Positions 41,473 to 50,248 are shown, counted from the stretch's first letter. The stretch: 64,000 bases of DNA from Sulfurovum sp. UBA5198 (GCA_002412865.1 DHVW01000017.1:8529-72528); one strand, 5' to 3'. The notes: generated by a model from the sequence alone, not told the origin. A program made the numbers and translations.

Positions 41473-42225
41473 ATGATCTTTAAATTTAACAATCTCTCAA
41501 ACTCAAATAGTTGTATTCATGGTGTGACTACAAAGATATGCAATGAGCCACAAAAATTTAGCCTTGCTATGCACACAGGCGAAGATATATCAATCAGTTT
41601 TGACAATAGACTAAAAGCTCTCGAGTCGCTAAACATATCCACGGATACAAAGGTAATATTAGCCTCACAAACTCATAGCTCAAATGTCGTAATAGTAGAT
41701 GATATGAGTACGGCTGGTTGGGAGAGCATGGATGATGCTATTGCTGACTGTGATGCACTTATATCTACAAAAGCTGGTGTACTGATAGGTGTTTTGACTG
41801 CTGACTGTGTACCTATATTGCTTTTTGATAACGAAAAACAAATAGTCGCGGCTGTGCATGCAGGCTGGAGAGGAACAAAAGCAAATATAGTGGCTAAGAC
41901 GGTGAAAATTATGCAAGAACAATTTGGTTGCTCTAATATAATAGCGGGTATTGGACCATCAATTGGTGCGTGTTGCTACGAGGTGGATAGCAAACTAGCA
42001 AAAGAGTTTGAGCAATATCGAGGTGCAGTATCTAGTATGAATGGCAATTATATGCTTGATTTGCCACTTATAAATAGATTTCAAATGATAGAGGCTGGAG
42101 TAAAAGATAGCAATATAGAGATGTCAAATATCTGCACAGGTTGTGAAAATGAAAACTATTTTTCATATAGATTTGAGCATGGATGCAGTGGGCGTTTTGC
42201 CTCTTTTATTGGAATAAAAGAATAG
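41473..42225 (+). CDS. pgeF: Peptidoglycan editing factor (YfiH/laccase-domain)
   Basis: This 250-residue protein belongs to the multicopper-polyphenol-oxidase-like YfiH family. It has ASQTHSSNVVIVDD, LTADCVPILLFD, the HAGWRGT motif and GPSIGACCYEVD with the metal-binding Cys and His set. PgeF proteins remove non-canonical amino acids from peptidoglycan precursors, and some act on nucleosides. It ends two bases before the convergent alr stop, so the two genes nearly touch. Confidence 0.9.
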   Translation: MIFKFNNLSNSNSCIHGVTTKICNEPQKFSLAMHTGEDISISFDNRLKALESLNISTDTKVILASQTHSSNVVIVDDMSTAGWESMDDAIADCDALISTKAGVLIGVLTADCVPILLFDNEKQIVAAVHAGWRGTKANIVAKTVKIMQEQFGCSNIIAGIGPSIGACCYEVDSKLAKEFEQYRGAVSSMNGNYMLDLPLINRFQMIEAGVKDSNIEMSNICTGCENENYFSYRFEHGCSGRFASFIGIKE

Positions 42226-42227
42226 AT

Positions 42228-43235
42228 TCAATCTACGATTGTACGAGTTATATTAGAATGTAACGCACAAGTGATTTCATATGCTATCGTGCCGTAATGC
42301 TTGGCAACTTTGAGTGCGTCATTCATAATGCAAACCTCATCTTTGTCACCTTGTAGGGTTATAAAATCCATAGAAACACGACCCAAAATATTGCCACTGT
42401 CTACTGTGCCATATGGATTATTTACTGTACCACGCCTCCACCCATCACCATATCCTATATCATAAGTTGATACAGTTATGTTTTCTTTGGCAGCGTATTC
42501 TCCACCATACCCTATTCGCTCACCACCTACTAACTCTCTTGTGGATACCTTGTTTGCATATAGGCTCATGACAGGTTTTAGGTTCATATCTCCAAAACTA
42601 CTATCCATATGACTATGACCATAAGCTCCAATTCCAAGACGCACTAAATCCTTATTAAACTCACTACATCTCAAAATACCAGCAGAATTATCTATATGAA
42701 ATCTAATATTTTTATAACCTTTGGAGATGATATATTGTTTCGCCTTTTGGAAATTTTTATACTGGTAAAAATATTCACTCCCTAGCTCATCAGCACTCGC
42801 AAAATGACTCATTACTCCTATAAGATTTATATTATTGTTTTTGATAATCGCTAATGCTTCGTCAATCTCACTTATCATAATGCCATTTCTGTGCATACCT
42901 GTATCTATTTTTAGTTCTATTTTTGTGTTAGCTTTGATTGTTTTTAGAATTTCAAGAGAGTTAATAGCAAATGAAAATTTTGATTGTGGTTTTATTTCAC
43001 CACCTAATATTATAACTTCTTCAAAATACTCTTTTATTTCTTCTGCTTCTTCTATGTTTCTAACAATTGCTTTTTTTATGCCGTATTGCGAAGCCATACT
43101 AGCAACCAAAATTGCACCATGACCGTACGCATTGTCCTTTAGCACTATTGCAATTTTGTCCAAACTGCCAGTTTTTATTGCTATTTGTGCAAAATTATGA
43201 TATAAATTGGAACGATTAAGTGTTATATATGCCAT
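42228..43235 (-). CDS. alr: Alanine racemase
   Basis: Alr makes D-Ala for peptidoglycan, feeding Ddl at 17.7 kb. The PLP lysine is K33 in IVLKDNAYGHG. A dimer-partner Tyr lies in ERIGYGGEYAA or YDIGYGDGW, and RVSMDFITLQG near the C-terminus is typical. The length of 335 residues is short for the family but usual for Campylobacterota. It is convergent with pgeF; the TAGATT-C-AATCTA palindrome spans both stop codons. Confidence 0.93.
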   Translation of the reverse strand: MAYITLNRSNLYHNFAQIAIKTGSLDKIAIVLKDNAYGHGAILVASMASQYGIKKAIVRNIEEAEEIKEYFEEVIILGGEIKPQSKFSFAINSLEILKTIKANTKIELKIDTGMHRNGIMISEIDEALAIIKNNNINLIGVMSHFASADELGSEYFYQYKNFQKAKQYIISKGYKNIRFHIDNSAGILRCSEFNKDLVRLGIGAYGHSHMDSSFGDMNLKPVMSLYANKVSTRELVGGERIGYGGEYAAKENITVSTYDIGYGDGWRRGTVNNPYGTVDSGNILGRVSMDFITLQGDKDEVCIMNDALKVAKHYGTIAYEITCALHSNITRTIVD

Positions 43236-43273
43236 GCATAATTATACAACTTGGTTAATAAAAAGGAGATATT

Positions 43274-43411
43274 ATGGATTTACTTATGATTGCTCAAATA
43301 ATTGGTGGTATTTTAACTGCATGGATACTGTTTTTAATTGCAAAAGAACTTATTCATGCCTTAAAGCAAGCTTCACATGGTCGAAAAAGTCCAAAGAATA
43401 AAATAGATTAA
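43274..43411 (+). CDS. 45-residue membrane peptide upstream of aguA
   Basis: An ATG at 43274 follows a perfect ribosome-binding site (AAAGGAGAT) and opens a 45-codon frame: MDLLMIAQIIGGILTAWILF, then an amphipathic stretch and a basic end GRKSPKNKID. A single membrane helix covers about residues 3-23. Its stop overlaps the aguA start as TAATG. The strong site and the exact overlap argue for a real gene. I do not recognise the family. It might be a small membrane helper for polyamine enzymes, which is speculation. Confidence 0.65.
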   Translation: MDLLMIAQIIGGILTAWILFLIAKELIHALKQASHGRKSPKNKID

Positions 43412-44418
43412 TGCAGATAACTAGAAGAGTCCCAGCAGAATGGGAGGAGCAAAGAGCAGTACTATTATCATTTCCGCACAAATATAGTGATTGGAGTGAT
43501 GATTTAAATTCTGTGCTTAGCGTGTTTGTTAGAATGGCTCAAGCCATAGCTTACAAAGATGCAGTATACATAGTATGTGACAACGCTACTGAAATTAAAT
43601 CTCTATTTTGCTCTACAAACAATATGAGTTTTATAGAGATACCTACAAATGATACTTGGTGTAGAGACTATGGTGTAATTAGTATAGTGGAAGATGGAAT
43701 GACAAAATTACTTGACTTTACCTTTGATGGGTGGGGTGGGAAATTTAAAGCTGATTTGGACAATAGCGTAAATATAGCTTTGTTTAAAAAAGGATATTTT
43801 GGTGGTACTTCTCTGGAGACAATAGACCTTGTACTTGAGGGTGGCTCGATAGAGAGCGATGGAGCTGGCACAATCCTGACTACAAGTGAATGCCTATGCA
43901 ATCCAAATCGTAACGGTGGATTATCAAAAGATGAGGTTGAGAATAAACTCAAAGAACATCTTGGTGCTACGAGGATTTTATGGCTTGACCATGGTTATTT
44001 AGCAGGAGATGATACAGATAGCCACATAGATACTTTGGCTAGATTTGTCAATGAAAATACCATAGCGTATGTGCAGTGTAGCGACAAAAATGATGAGCAT
44101 TATGATGAACTATCCAAAATGGAAGAGCAACTAAAAACATTTAAAACAGTAAGTGGCGAATCTTATACGCTAGCTCCTCTACCTATGGCATCAGCCATAT
44201 TCGATAGTAATGGCAATAGATTGGGGGCTACCTATGCAAATTTCTTAATCACAAATCATGCACTACTCTATCCAACTTATGGAATTAAGGAAGATAGCAA
44301 AGCAAAAGAGTGTTTTGAGGCTCTGTTTCCAAACTTAGAAATCATACCTATTAATTGCCAAAGGCTAATAGAACAAGGTGGGTCACTCCATTGCTCAACA
44401 ATGCAGATTTACAAGTAA
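43411..44418 (+). CDS. aguA: Agmatine deiminase
   Basis: AguA converts agmatine to N-carbamoylputrescine and ammonia on the route to putrescine. Deiminase landmarks are present: the N-terminal PAEWEEQRAVLLSFPHK, NDTWCRDYGVISIVEDG, LEGGSIESDGAGTILTT, DTDSHIDTLARFV and the nucleophile Cys in GGSLHCSTMQ. The length of 335 residues is short but in range. It overlaps the small ORF before it by one base. It is followed by aguB after 29 bases, so the full pathway is encoded. Confidence 0.93.
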   Translation: MQITRRVPAEWEEQRAVLLSFPHKYSDWSDDLNSVLSVFVRMAQAIAYKDAVYIVCDNATEIKSLFCSTNNMSFIEIPTNDTWCRDYGVISIVEDGMTKLLDFTFDGWGGKFKADLDNSVNIALFKKGYFGGTSLETIDLVLEGGSIESDGAGTILTTSECLCNPNRNGGLSKDEVENKLKEHLGATRILWLDHGYLAGDDTDSHIDTLARFVNENTIAYVQCSDKNDEHYDELSKMEEQLKTFKTVSGESYTLAPLPMASAIFDSNGNRLGATYANFLITNHALLYPTYGIKEDSKAKECFEALFPNLEIIPINCQRLIEQGGSLHCSTMQIYK

Positions 44419-44447
44419 CACGTATCAACAACAAAAGAGGATTTTAT

Positions 44448-45320
44448 ATGAAAGTAGCACTCATTCAGCAACAATATTATGGCTCAAAAGAAGAAACGCT
44501 AAAGTCGACTACTCAAAAAATAAATGAGGCAGCTAGTGGTGGGGCAAAACTTGTGGTACTGCAAGAACTTCATCAAAATGAGTATTTTTGTCAAAGTGAA
44601 GATACTAAATTTTTTGATTATGCATCGGACTTTGAAGCAGATGTCGCTTTTTGGGGCGTGGTAGCAAAAGAAAATAGCGTAGTACTGGTCACCTCTTTGT
44701 TTGAAAAGAGAGCTGCTGGACTTTATCATAATACAGCGGTTGTATTTGAAAGTGACGGGAGTGTAGCAGGAAAATATCGTAAAATGCACATTCCTGATGA
44801 CCCAGGATTTTATGAAAAATTTTATTTCACACCTGGAGATTTAGGCTTTGAACCAATACAAACAAGCGTTGGGAAACTTGGCGTTCTAATTTGCTGGGAT
44901 CAATGGTATCCAGAGGCTGCACGACTAATGACATTGCGTGGGGCTGATATGCTTATATATCCTACTGCTATTGGCTGGTTTGATGGTGACAATGAGGCAG
45001 AAAAAGCCAGACAAGTAGACGCATGGATTACTATACAAAGATCTCACGCCATAGCAAATGGAATACCTGTATTGTCGTGCAATAGGGTTGGATTTGAGCC
45101 TGATAGTTGTGGTGTCATGTCTGGTATAAATTTTTGGGGAAATAGCTTTGCTTGTGGGAGTCAGGGTGAACTTATAGCTCATGCTAATCATCAAAATGAA
45201 GAGATAATATACGCCAATATTGACCACAATAGAACCAAAGAAGTCAGAGATATTTGGCCATTTTTGAGAGATAGACGAATTGATGCGTACAAAAATATTT
45301 TAAAGCGATATTGCGACTGA
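44448..45320 (+). CDS. aguB: N-carbamoylputrescine amidohydrolase
   Basis: AguB is a nitrilase-superfamily enzyme that splits N-carbamoylputrescine to putrescine, CO2 and ammonia. The catalytic triad is visible as Glu in VLQELHQNEYF, Lys in GKYRKMHIP and Cys in VLICWDQWYPE. The length is about 290 residues. I chose the ATG at 44448, which precedes MKVALIQQQYYG directly, rather than an in-frame start 31 codons earlier inside aguA. It works with aguA. Confidence 0.93.
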   Translation: MKVALIQQQYYGSKEETLKSTTQKINEAASGGAKLVVLQELHQNEYFCQSEDTKFFDYASDFEADVAFWGVVAKENSVVLVTSLFEKRAAGLYHNTAVVFESDGSVAGKYRKMHIPDDPGFYEKFYFTPGDLGFEPIQTSVGKLGVLICWDQWYPEAARLMTLRGADMLIYPTAIGWFDGDNEAEKARQVDAWITIQRSHAIANGIPVLSCNRVGFEPDSCGVMSGINFWGNSFACGSQGELIAHANHQNEEIIYANIDHNRTKEVRDIWPFLRDRRIDAYKNILKRYCD

Positions 45321-45376
45321 TTAATATATAATCAGATATAATCATATAGATAATATAAAGCATGAATGGAGTTTGA

Positions 45377-45844
45377 ATGTATAAAGTAACACCAACAGTA
45401 ATGGGTGAAAAAGTTGATTTTAAAATGCCAATAAAGGCGTTTTATGATGCCTTAGGCTTTGAGGGCATGAGAGCTTTAATGTATGATTTTTATGACATAA
45501 TATATGAGAGTGATATAGCTCATTTCTTCCCTCAAGACCCAGAAGAGTTTGAAAAAGTGAAGGTTAAAAATACTAAGTTTTTTATAGAGATATGTGGTGG
45601 TCCAAAAGTATACGAAGGTAACAATACGGGTCTTGGGCTTAATGAGTTTATGGTTAGACTTCATGATGATTTTTCTATCTATGACAAATCAAGACTGGAG
45701 TGGCTTGGAGCAATGAGAGAAGCACTAAGTAAGCTAGATATTAAACAAGAGCTTAAAGATGATTTTTGGGATTATGTAGAAAAATTCTCAAAACTTACGG
45801 TTAATACTACCATCGAAGGTAATAAATATTTCGCTAATCTCTAA
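45377..45844 (+). CDS. Truncated-hemoglobin-like protein
   Basis: This 155-residue protein has a truncated globin pattern: FYDIIYESDIAHFFPQD, FFIEICGGPKVYEG, and the F-helix segment MVRLHDDFSIYDKSRLEWL with a likely proximal His at H96. The WLGAMREAL run resembles groups II and III. It is longer than most truncated globins because of an N-terminal and C-terminal extension. Such globins bind O2 or NO. It lies alone 56 bases after aguB with its own ribosome-binding site. Confidence in the family is moderate. Confidence 0.7.
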   Translation: MYKVTPTVMGEKVDFKMPIKAFYDALGFEGMRALMYDFYDIIYESDIAHFFPQDPEEFEKVKVKNTKFFIEICGGPKVYEGNNTGLGLNEFMVRLHDDFSIYDKSRLEWLGAMREALSKLDIKQELKDDFWDYVEKFSKLTVNTTIEGNKYFANL

Positions 45845-45868
45845 AACTTAAAGCTTTAGAGATTATTA

Positions 45869-46585
45869 TTAAAATGTAGTACTGATAGTTCCAACGATAT
45901 GGTCTTCATCAGCAAAACCTAAATCACCTTGGAAATCTGTGTAGGCAATACCAGCTGTAAACTTACCTATGGCTTTTGTAACACCAACTTTATAGTTGCT
46001 TCCTATATCTTCATAATCACCATATGATGCGGCTAGACCAAATCCAGCAGGAAGTGCATATGATGCTCCACCTTCCCAGTAATCTTTAGGATCGCCAGCT
46101 GCTTGTATGGCTTTATAATATTTAGCATTCAAACCAAGATCACCGATACTTTTACTGAGACCAAAATATACCTCTTCAAAGTTTAAAGCTGTACTATCAT
46201 GAGGATATGTATATATAATATATCCAGCATCATATCCAACACCTAATAGTTCACCTTTATATCCGCCGTACAAATCAGCTTCTAGAGATGCTTGCGTACC
46301 AAAATCGATATTAGAACCCCACACTCCAGCATAAAGTCCTTTATAGCCTAAATCTATACCACCTTGAACTGCTGGGGAGTTACTAGTTTGAGTCATACCT
46401 CTCCATACATAGTTGCTTGTTAATGCCAAATTTGCCGAAGTTGTAAAATCTGATGTAGTCTCGGTTGCTACTGGTGCCATAACAACTGGTGTAACTGCTG
46501 GCTCAACTGGTGCTATATCCCCACCTGCATTTAGTGAAGTTGAAATAGCTGCTAAAGCTACCAAGCTGAATAATTTTGTTTTCAT
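45869..46585 (-). CDS. TorF-family putative outer-membrane porin
   Basis: This 238-residue protein has a signal peptide (residues 1-20, LVALAAISTSLNA) and a repeated beta-strand pattern (SNYVWRGMTQTSNSPAVQGG, GLYAGVWGSNIDFG, DLYGGYKGELLGVGYDAG). The SNYVWRG and W-x-S-N patterns match the TIGR02001/TorF family of 10-12 strand outer-membrane proteins. It ends TISTTF with a terminal Phe, as in barrels. A divergent promoter region of 160 bases separates it from the HTH gene. Confidence 0.8.
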   Translation of the reverse strand: MKTKLFSLVALAAISTSLNAGGDIAPVEPAVTPVVMAPVATETTSDFTTSANLALTSNYVWRGMTQTSNSPAVQGGIDLGYKGLYAGVWGSNIDFGTQASLEADLYGGYKGELLGVGYDAGYIIYTYPHDSTALNFEEVYFGLSKSIGDLGLNAKYYKAIQAAGDPKDYWEGGASYALPAGFGLAASYGDYEDIGSNYKVGVTKAIGKFTAGIAYTDFQGDLGFADEDHIVGTISTTF

Positions 46586-46745
46586 TTTTAATCCTTTTAT
46601 TTTTTGATGTAATGAATTGTAACAATATTAAGTCTATAAATAACACATTATATGCTTAAATTTTAGGCAAAATAACAAGATTTATAAAAAATTGCAAAAT
46701 GTCATACTATTTAATTGTATAAAATAAATAGATTATAATTGCACC

Positions 46746-46991
46746 ATGAAAATTCAAGAATATAAATATAACTTTGCTATGATAAACAGCAGACTAAAAG
46801 ATATAATGGCAAAAAGATTTGATTGTGATAAGATATACGATAAAGAATTAGCATATGAACTAGCTGTTACGCCTTCATATTACGCTGTAGCAAAAAAACG
46901 AAAAAAGATATTGTTTGAGGAAATTTTATACTATTGTCATTTGAATAATATAGATATTAATTGGATTTTATTTGGAGCGAATGATATATAA
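46746..46991 (+). CDS. Small helix-turn-helix protein (CI-repressor-like)
   Basis: This 81-residue protein has the helical pattern of an N-terminal phage-repressor-like DNA-binding domain: IYDKELAYELAVTPSYYAVAKKRKKI, then a C-terminal helix with the INWILFGAND ending, typical of CI/HTH_3-like domains (N-x-x-W-L-x-x-G). It has no effector domain. It lies between the porin and the superoperon end, next to a hairpin cluster. It may act as a small regulator, but the target is unknown. Confidence 0.62.
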   Translation: MKIQEYKYNFAMINSRLKDIMAKRFDCDKIYDKELAYELAVTPSYYAVAKKRKKILFEEILYYCHLNNIDINWILFGANDI

Positions 46992-47050
46992 AAGCGACTA
47001 GTCGCTTGAGCGGTCTGCTGAAGACCTAATTTTGAGCTTTGCTCAAAATT
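46992..47050. repeat. Triple-hairpin element between HTH gene and fusA
   Basis: Three stem-loops lie in a row: a 16-bp perfect palindrome (AAGCGAC-TA-GTCGCTT, 46992-47007), a 5-bp stem (GGTCT-GCTGA-AGACC, 47012-47026), and a 10-bp stem (AATTTTGAGC-TTT-GCTCAAAATT, 47028-47050). The last is probably the fusA terminator. The first two, read on the minus strand, match a copy at 59504-59537 at about 29 of 34 positions. See the findings. Confidence 0.7.
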
Positions 47051-47068
47051 TGAGAATCAACAGATAGA

Positions 47069-49150
47069 TTAGCCGTTTCTTTTAGCAACGATTTCTTTTG
47101 CTATATTGCTTGGAACTTCTTCATAGTGATCGAATTCCATAGCATATGTAGCACGACCTTGAGTCATTGAACGCAAATCAGTTGAATATCCGAACATTTC
47201 AGACAATGGTACGAAAGCGTCAACAATTTTGTTTCCGCTTCTATCATTCATACCACTTACTTGTCCTCTTCGTTTAGATATATCACCGATAACATCGCCC
47301 ATATAATCTTCAGGAACTTCAACTTCAACTTTCATTACAGGCTCAAGAATAACTGGATTAGCAGTTTTTGCACCCTCTCTAAAGCCCATTGAACCAGCTA
47401 GTTTAAACGCCATCTCAGATGAATCCACTTCGTGGTAGCTTCCATCATAAAGTGTAACTTTGATATCTTCAACAGGATATCCAGCTTGGATACCTCTTTT
47501 CATAGATTCTTGGATACCTTTATCAACAGCTGGAATATACTCTTTTGGAATAACACCACCCTTAACTTCATCAACAAACAAGTAACCCTCGCCAGGCTCT
47601 TGAGGTTCAATTTTCAAGTATACATGACCAAATTGACCACGACCACCTGATTGTTTAGCATATTTATACTCTTTGTTTACAGATTTTCTAATAGTTTCTC
47701 TGTATGCAACTTGTGGAGCACCAACTTCAGCTTCAACATTGTATTCTCTTTTCATACGGTCAACAATAATCTCAAGGTGAAGTTCACCCATACCTGCAAT
47801 TAGTGTTTGACCAGATTCTTCATCTGTACTAACTCTAAATGATGGATCTTCGCCAGCTAGTTTACCTAGTGCTATACCCATTTTTTCTTGGTCAGCTTTT
47901 GTTTTTGGCTCAACTGCAACAGAAATAACTGGAGCTGGGAATTCCATTCTCTCCAAAATTACTCTATCTTTATCACTTGCCAGTGTATCACCTGTTAGTG
48001 TATACTGAAGACCAACAACAGCACCGATTTCGCCAGCATAAAGTGCAGAAACTTCTTCTCTTTTGTTAGCGTGCATTTTTACAAGTCTACCGATACGCTC
48101 TTTTTTATCTTTAGTTGTATTATAAACATACGAACCTGACTCTAATTTACCACGATAGATACGAACAAATGTAAGTTGACCAACAAATTTATCAGTCATA
48201 ACTTTAAATGCAAGACCAGCAACTTCGCCATCATTAGTTGATGGAACAACAACACTATCTCCATTCTCATATTCACCACTCATCTCAGCTACTTCAGTTG
48301 GAGCGGGAAGATAGTCAATTACAGCGTCAAGAAGTGTTTGTACACCTTTGTTTTTATATGCAGTACCACAAGTCATAGGAATCATAGTGATTGCTAGAGT
48401 TGCTTTTTTAATACCTGCTTTGATTTCAGCTTCAGAAAGGGCAATGCCCTCCATGAATTTTTCCATCAATGCATCATCACACTCAGAGATAGCTTCAATT
48501 AGTTTTTCTCTATATTCTTCAGCTTTTTCTTGCATATCAGCAGGAATTGCAACTATTTCAAACTCTTGACCCATTTTTGTTTGGTCATCATCCCACACTG
48601 TTGCTGTCATAGTAACCAAATCAACTATACCTTTAAAGCCGTCTTCAGCACCTATTGGTAACTGAATTGGAACAGCATTTGATTTTAGTCTATCATTGAT
48701 TTGTCTCTCAACTTCATAGAAATCAGCACCTGTTCTATCCATCTTGTTAACGAAAACCATTCTTGGAACACCATATTTGTTTGCTTGTCTCCAAACAGTT
48801 TCAGATTGTGGTTGAACCCCACCTACTGAACAAAATACAGCAACAGCACCATCAAGAACTCTCATCGATCTCTCAACTTCAATAGTAAAGTCAACGTGAC
48901 CTGGAGTATCAATAATGTTTATCTGATTGCCTTTCCATTCACAAGTTGTAGCAGCAGAAGTAATTGTGATACCTCTTTCTTGCTCTTGCTCCATCCAGTC
49001 CATTGTAGCGGCTCCATCATGAACCTCTCCGATTTTGTGTGAAACACCTGTGTAGAAAAGAATTCTTTCAGTTGTTGTAGTCTTTCCAGCATCAATGTGA
49101 GCTGCAATACCAATATTTCTAACTTTTTCGAGCGGATGTGATCTTGCCAT
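47069..49150 (-). CDS. fusA: Elongation factor G
   Basis: EF-G is the ribosomal translocase GTPase. G motifs are present: AHIDAGKTTTTERILF, DTPGHVDF, NKMDRTG. Domain IV and V landmarks such as GGVIPKEYIPAVDKGI and RAQGR-like MTQGRATYAMEF are also present. The length of 693 residues is standard. It follows rpsG by 9 bases and is the last gene of the superoperon; the hairpin cluster lies just past its stop. Confidence 0.98.
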   Translation of the reverse strand: MARSHPLEKVRNIGIAAHIDAGKTTTTERILFYTGVSHKIGEVHDGAATMDWMEQEQERGITITSAATTCEWKGNQINIIDTPGHVDFTIEVERSMRVLDGAVAVFCSVGGVQPQSETVWRQANKYGVPRMVFVNKMDRTGADFYEVERQINDRLKSNAVPIQLPIGAEDGFKGIVDLVTMTATVWDDDQTKMGQEFEIVAIPADMQEKAEEYREKLIEAISECDDALMEKFMEGIALSEAEIKAGIKKATLAITMIPMTCGTAYKNKGVQTLLDAVIDYLPAPTEVAEMSGEYENGDSVVVPSTNDGEVAGLAFKVMTDKFVGQLTFVRIYRGKLESGSYVYNTTKDKKERIGRLVKMHANKREEVSALYAGEIGAVVGLQYTLTGDTLASDKDRVILERMEFPAPVISVAVEPKTKADQEKMGIALGKLAGEDPSFRVSTDEESGQTLIAGMGELHLEIIVDRMKREYNVEAEVGAPQVAYRETIRKSVNKEYKYAKQSGGRGQFGHVYLKIEPQEPGEGYLFVDEVKGGVIPKEYIPAVDKGIQESMKRGIQAGYPVEDIKVTLYDGSYHEVDSSEMAFKLAGSMGFREGAKTANPVILEPVMKVEVEVPEDYMGDVIGDISKRRGQVSGMNDRSGNKIVDAFVPLSEMFGYSTDLRSMTQGRATYAMEFDHYEEVPSNIAKEIVAKRNG

Positions 49151-49159
49151 AATGTCTCC

Positions 49160-49627
49160 TTACCAGCGATAGTGAGCAAATGCTTTATTAGCTTCTGCCA
49201 TTTTATATGTATCTTCTTTCTTCTTGTATGCTGAACCTTTATTTTGAGCAGCTTCCATTAGTTCATTACTAAGTCTTTCGATCATAGTTCTTTCATTTCT
49301 TTTTCTTGAAGCAATTATCAACCATCTAATAGCCAATGTTTGTTGTCTAACAGGTCTTACTTCTATTGGCACTTGATAAGTAGCTCCGCCAACACGACGA
49401 CTTTTAACTTCCATTACTGGTTTAACATTGTCCATTGCTTGGTTGAATACTTCAATACCTTTTTCACCAGATTTTGATTCAATTCTCTCTAATGCACCGT
49501 ACATAACACTTTGTGCAACACTCTTTTTTCCATCATACATAACTGCATTTATAAACTTTGTAAGTACTTTTGAACCATGAATAGGGTCGCCAAGTACAGG
49601 TCTTACGGGAGCTTTTCTTCTTCTCAT
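49160..49627 (-). CDS. rpsG: 30S ribosomal protein S7
   Basis: S7 starts 30S head assembly and lines the E site. The N-terminus MRRRKAPVRPVLGDPIHGSK and the central VGGATYQVPIEVRP are typical. The length of 155 residues is standard. It starts about 100 bases downstream of rpsL and ends 9 bases before fusA. Confidence 0.98.
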   Translation of the reverse strand: MRRRKAPVRPVLGDPIHGSKVLTKFINAVMYDGKKSVAQSVMYGALERIESKSGEKGIEVFNQAMDNVKPVMEVKSRRVGGATYQVPIEVRPVRQQTLAIRWLIIASRKRNERTMIERLSNELMEAAQNKGSAYKKKEDTYKMAEANKAFAHYRW

Positions 49628-49701
49628 TTTATTTCCTTCAATCTTTTAATTTTGATTTACTCAAGCATGACGCCCTAAGGCAACTTGTCATACCTGCTTA
49701 A

Positions 49702-49717
49702 TCTTGTCTGCACAAGA
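49702..49717 (-). terminator. Short hairpin between rpsL and rpsG
   Basis: A 6-bp stem (TCTTGT and ACAAGA) with a 4-nt loop lies 12 bases past the rpsL stop. It has no long T run after it, so it may be a processing or partial termination signal rather than a full terminator. Confidence 0.35.
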
Positions 49718-49728
49718 CAGCTATAAAC

Positions 49729-50106
49729 TTATTTAGTCTTTGGTCTTTTTGTACCATATTTAGATCTAGCAACAGTTCTTTTCGCAACACCAGCTGAATC
49801 AAGTGCACCACGAACGATGTGATACTTAACACCTGGTAAATCTTTTACTCTTCCGCCTCTTACAAGAACGATTGAGTGTTCTTGAAGGTTATGACCTTCT
49901 CCACCGATATATGAGATAACTTCAAAACCGCTAGTTAATCTAACTTTTGCAACTTTTCTCAAAGCTGAGTTAGGTTTCTTTGGAGTTGTAGTATAAACTC
50001 TTGTACACACGCCTCTTCTTTGTGGACATGCAACTAATGCTGGTGATTTTGATTTTTTCACCACTTTTTGACGCTCTTTGCGAATTAATTGATTAATTGT
50101 AGGCAA
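49729..50106 (-). CDS. rpsL: 30S ribosomal protein S12
   Basis: S12 sits at the decoding centre. The start MPTINQLIRKERQ, the TTPKKPNSALRKVAKVRLTSG segment and GGRVKDLPGVKYHIVRGALD are typical. The residues known to give streptomycin resistance when changed (Lys in TPKKPNS and in GRVKDLPG regions) appear wild type. The length of 125 residues is standard. It follows rpoC by 142 bases. Confidence 0.98.
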   Translation of the reverse strand: MPTINQLIRKERQKVVKKSKSPALVACPQRRGVCTRVYTTTPKKPNSALRKVAKVRLTSGFEVISYIGGEGHNLQEHSIVLVRGGRVKDLPGVKYHIVRGALDSAGVAKRTVARSKYGTKRPKTK

Positions 50107-50160
50107 ATTAGTTCCTTTCTTTTGTTATGTTTTTTGAATTAAAATCTGGCAGTTATACCG

Positions 50161-50242
50161 CATAAAACTATCATATTAGATAGCTTTATGAGGCATAAGA
50201 TACCAAAATGGAGTGCATTATATCCAAATTTGACTTTGGATA
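50161..50242 (-). repeat. Two inverted repeats between rpoC and rpsL
   Basis: An interrupted 12-bp stem (CATAAA-x-CTATC pairing with GATAG-x-TTTATG, 50161-50190) and an 8-bp perfect stem (TATCCAAA-TTTGAC-TTTGGATA, 50221-50242) lie in the 142-base gap. Short flanking segments (GGCATAAG and CTTA-TTATGCC) could form an outer stem. The most likely role is termination or processing after rpoC. Confidence 0.5.
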
Positions 50243-50248
50243 CTCTTA

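Noticed and set aside
43207..43401. A 64-codon plus-strand frame before aguA
   Set aside because: It is out of frame with the 45-residue ORF that has the strong ribosome-binding site, and it starts inside alr. Its Tyr/Trp/Cys-rich product looks non-coding.
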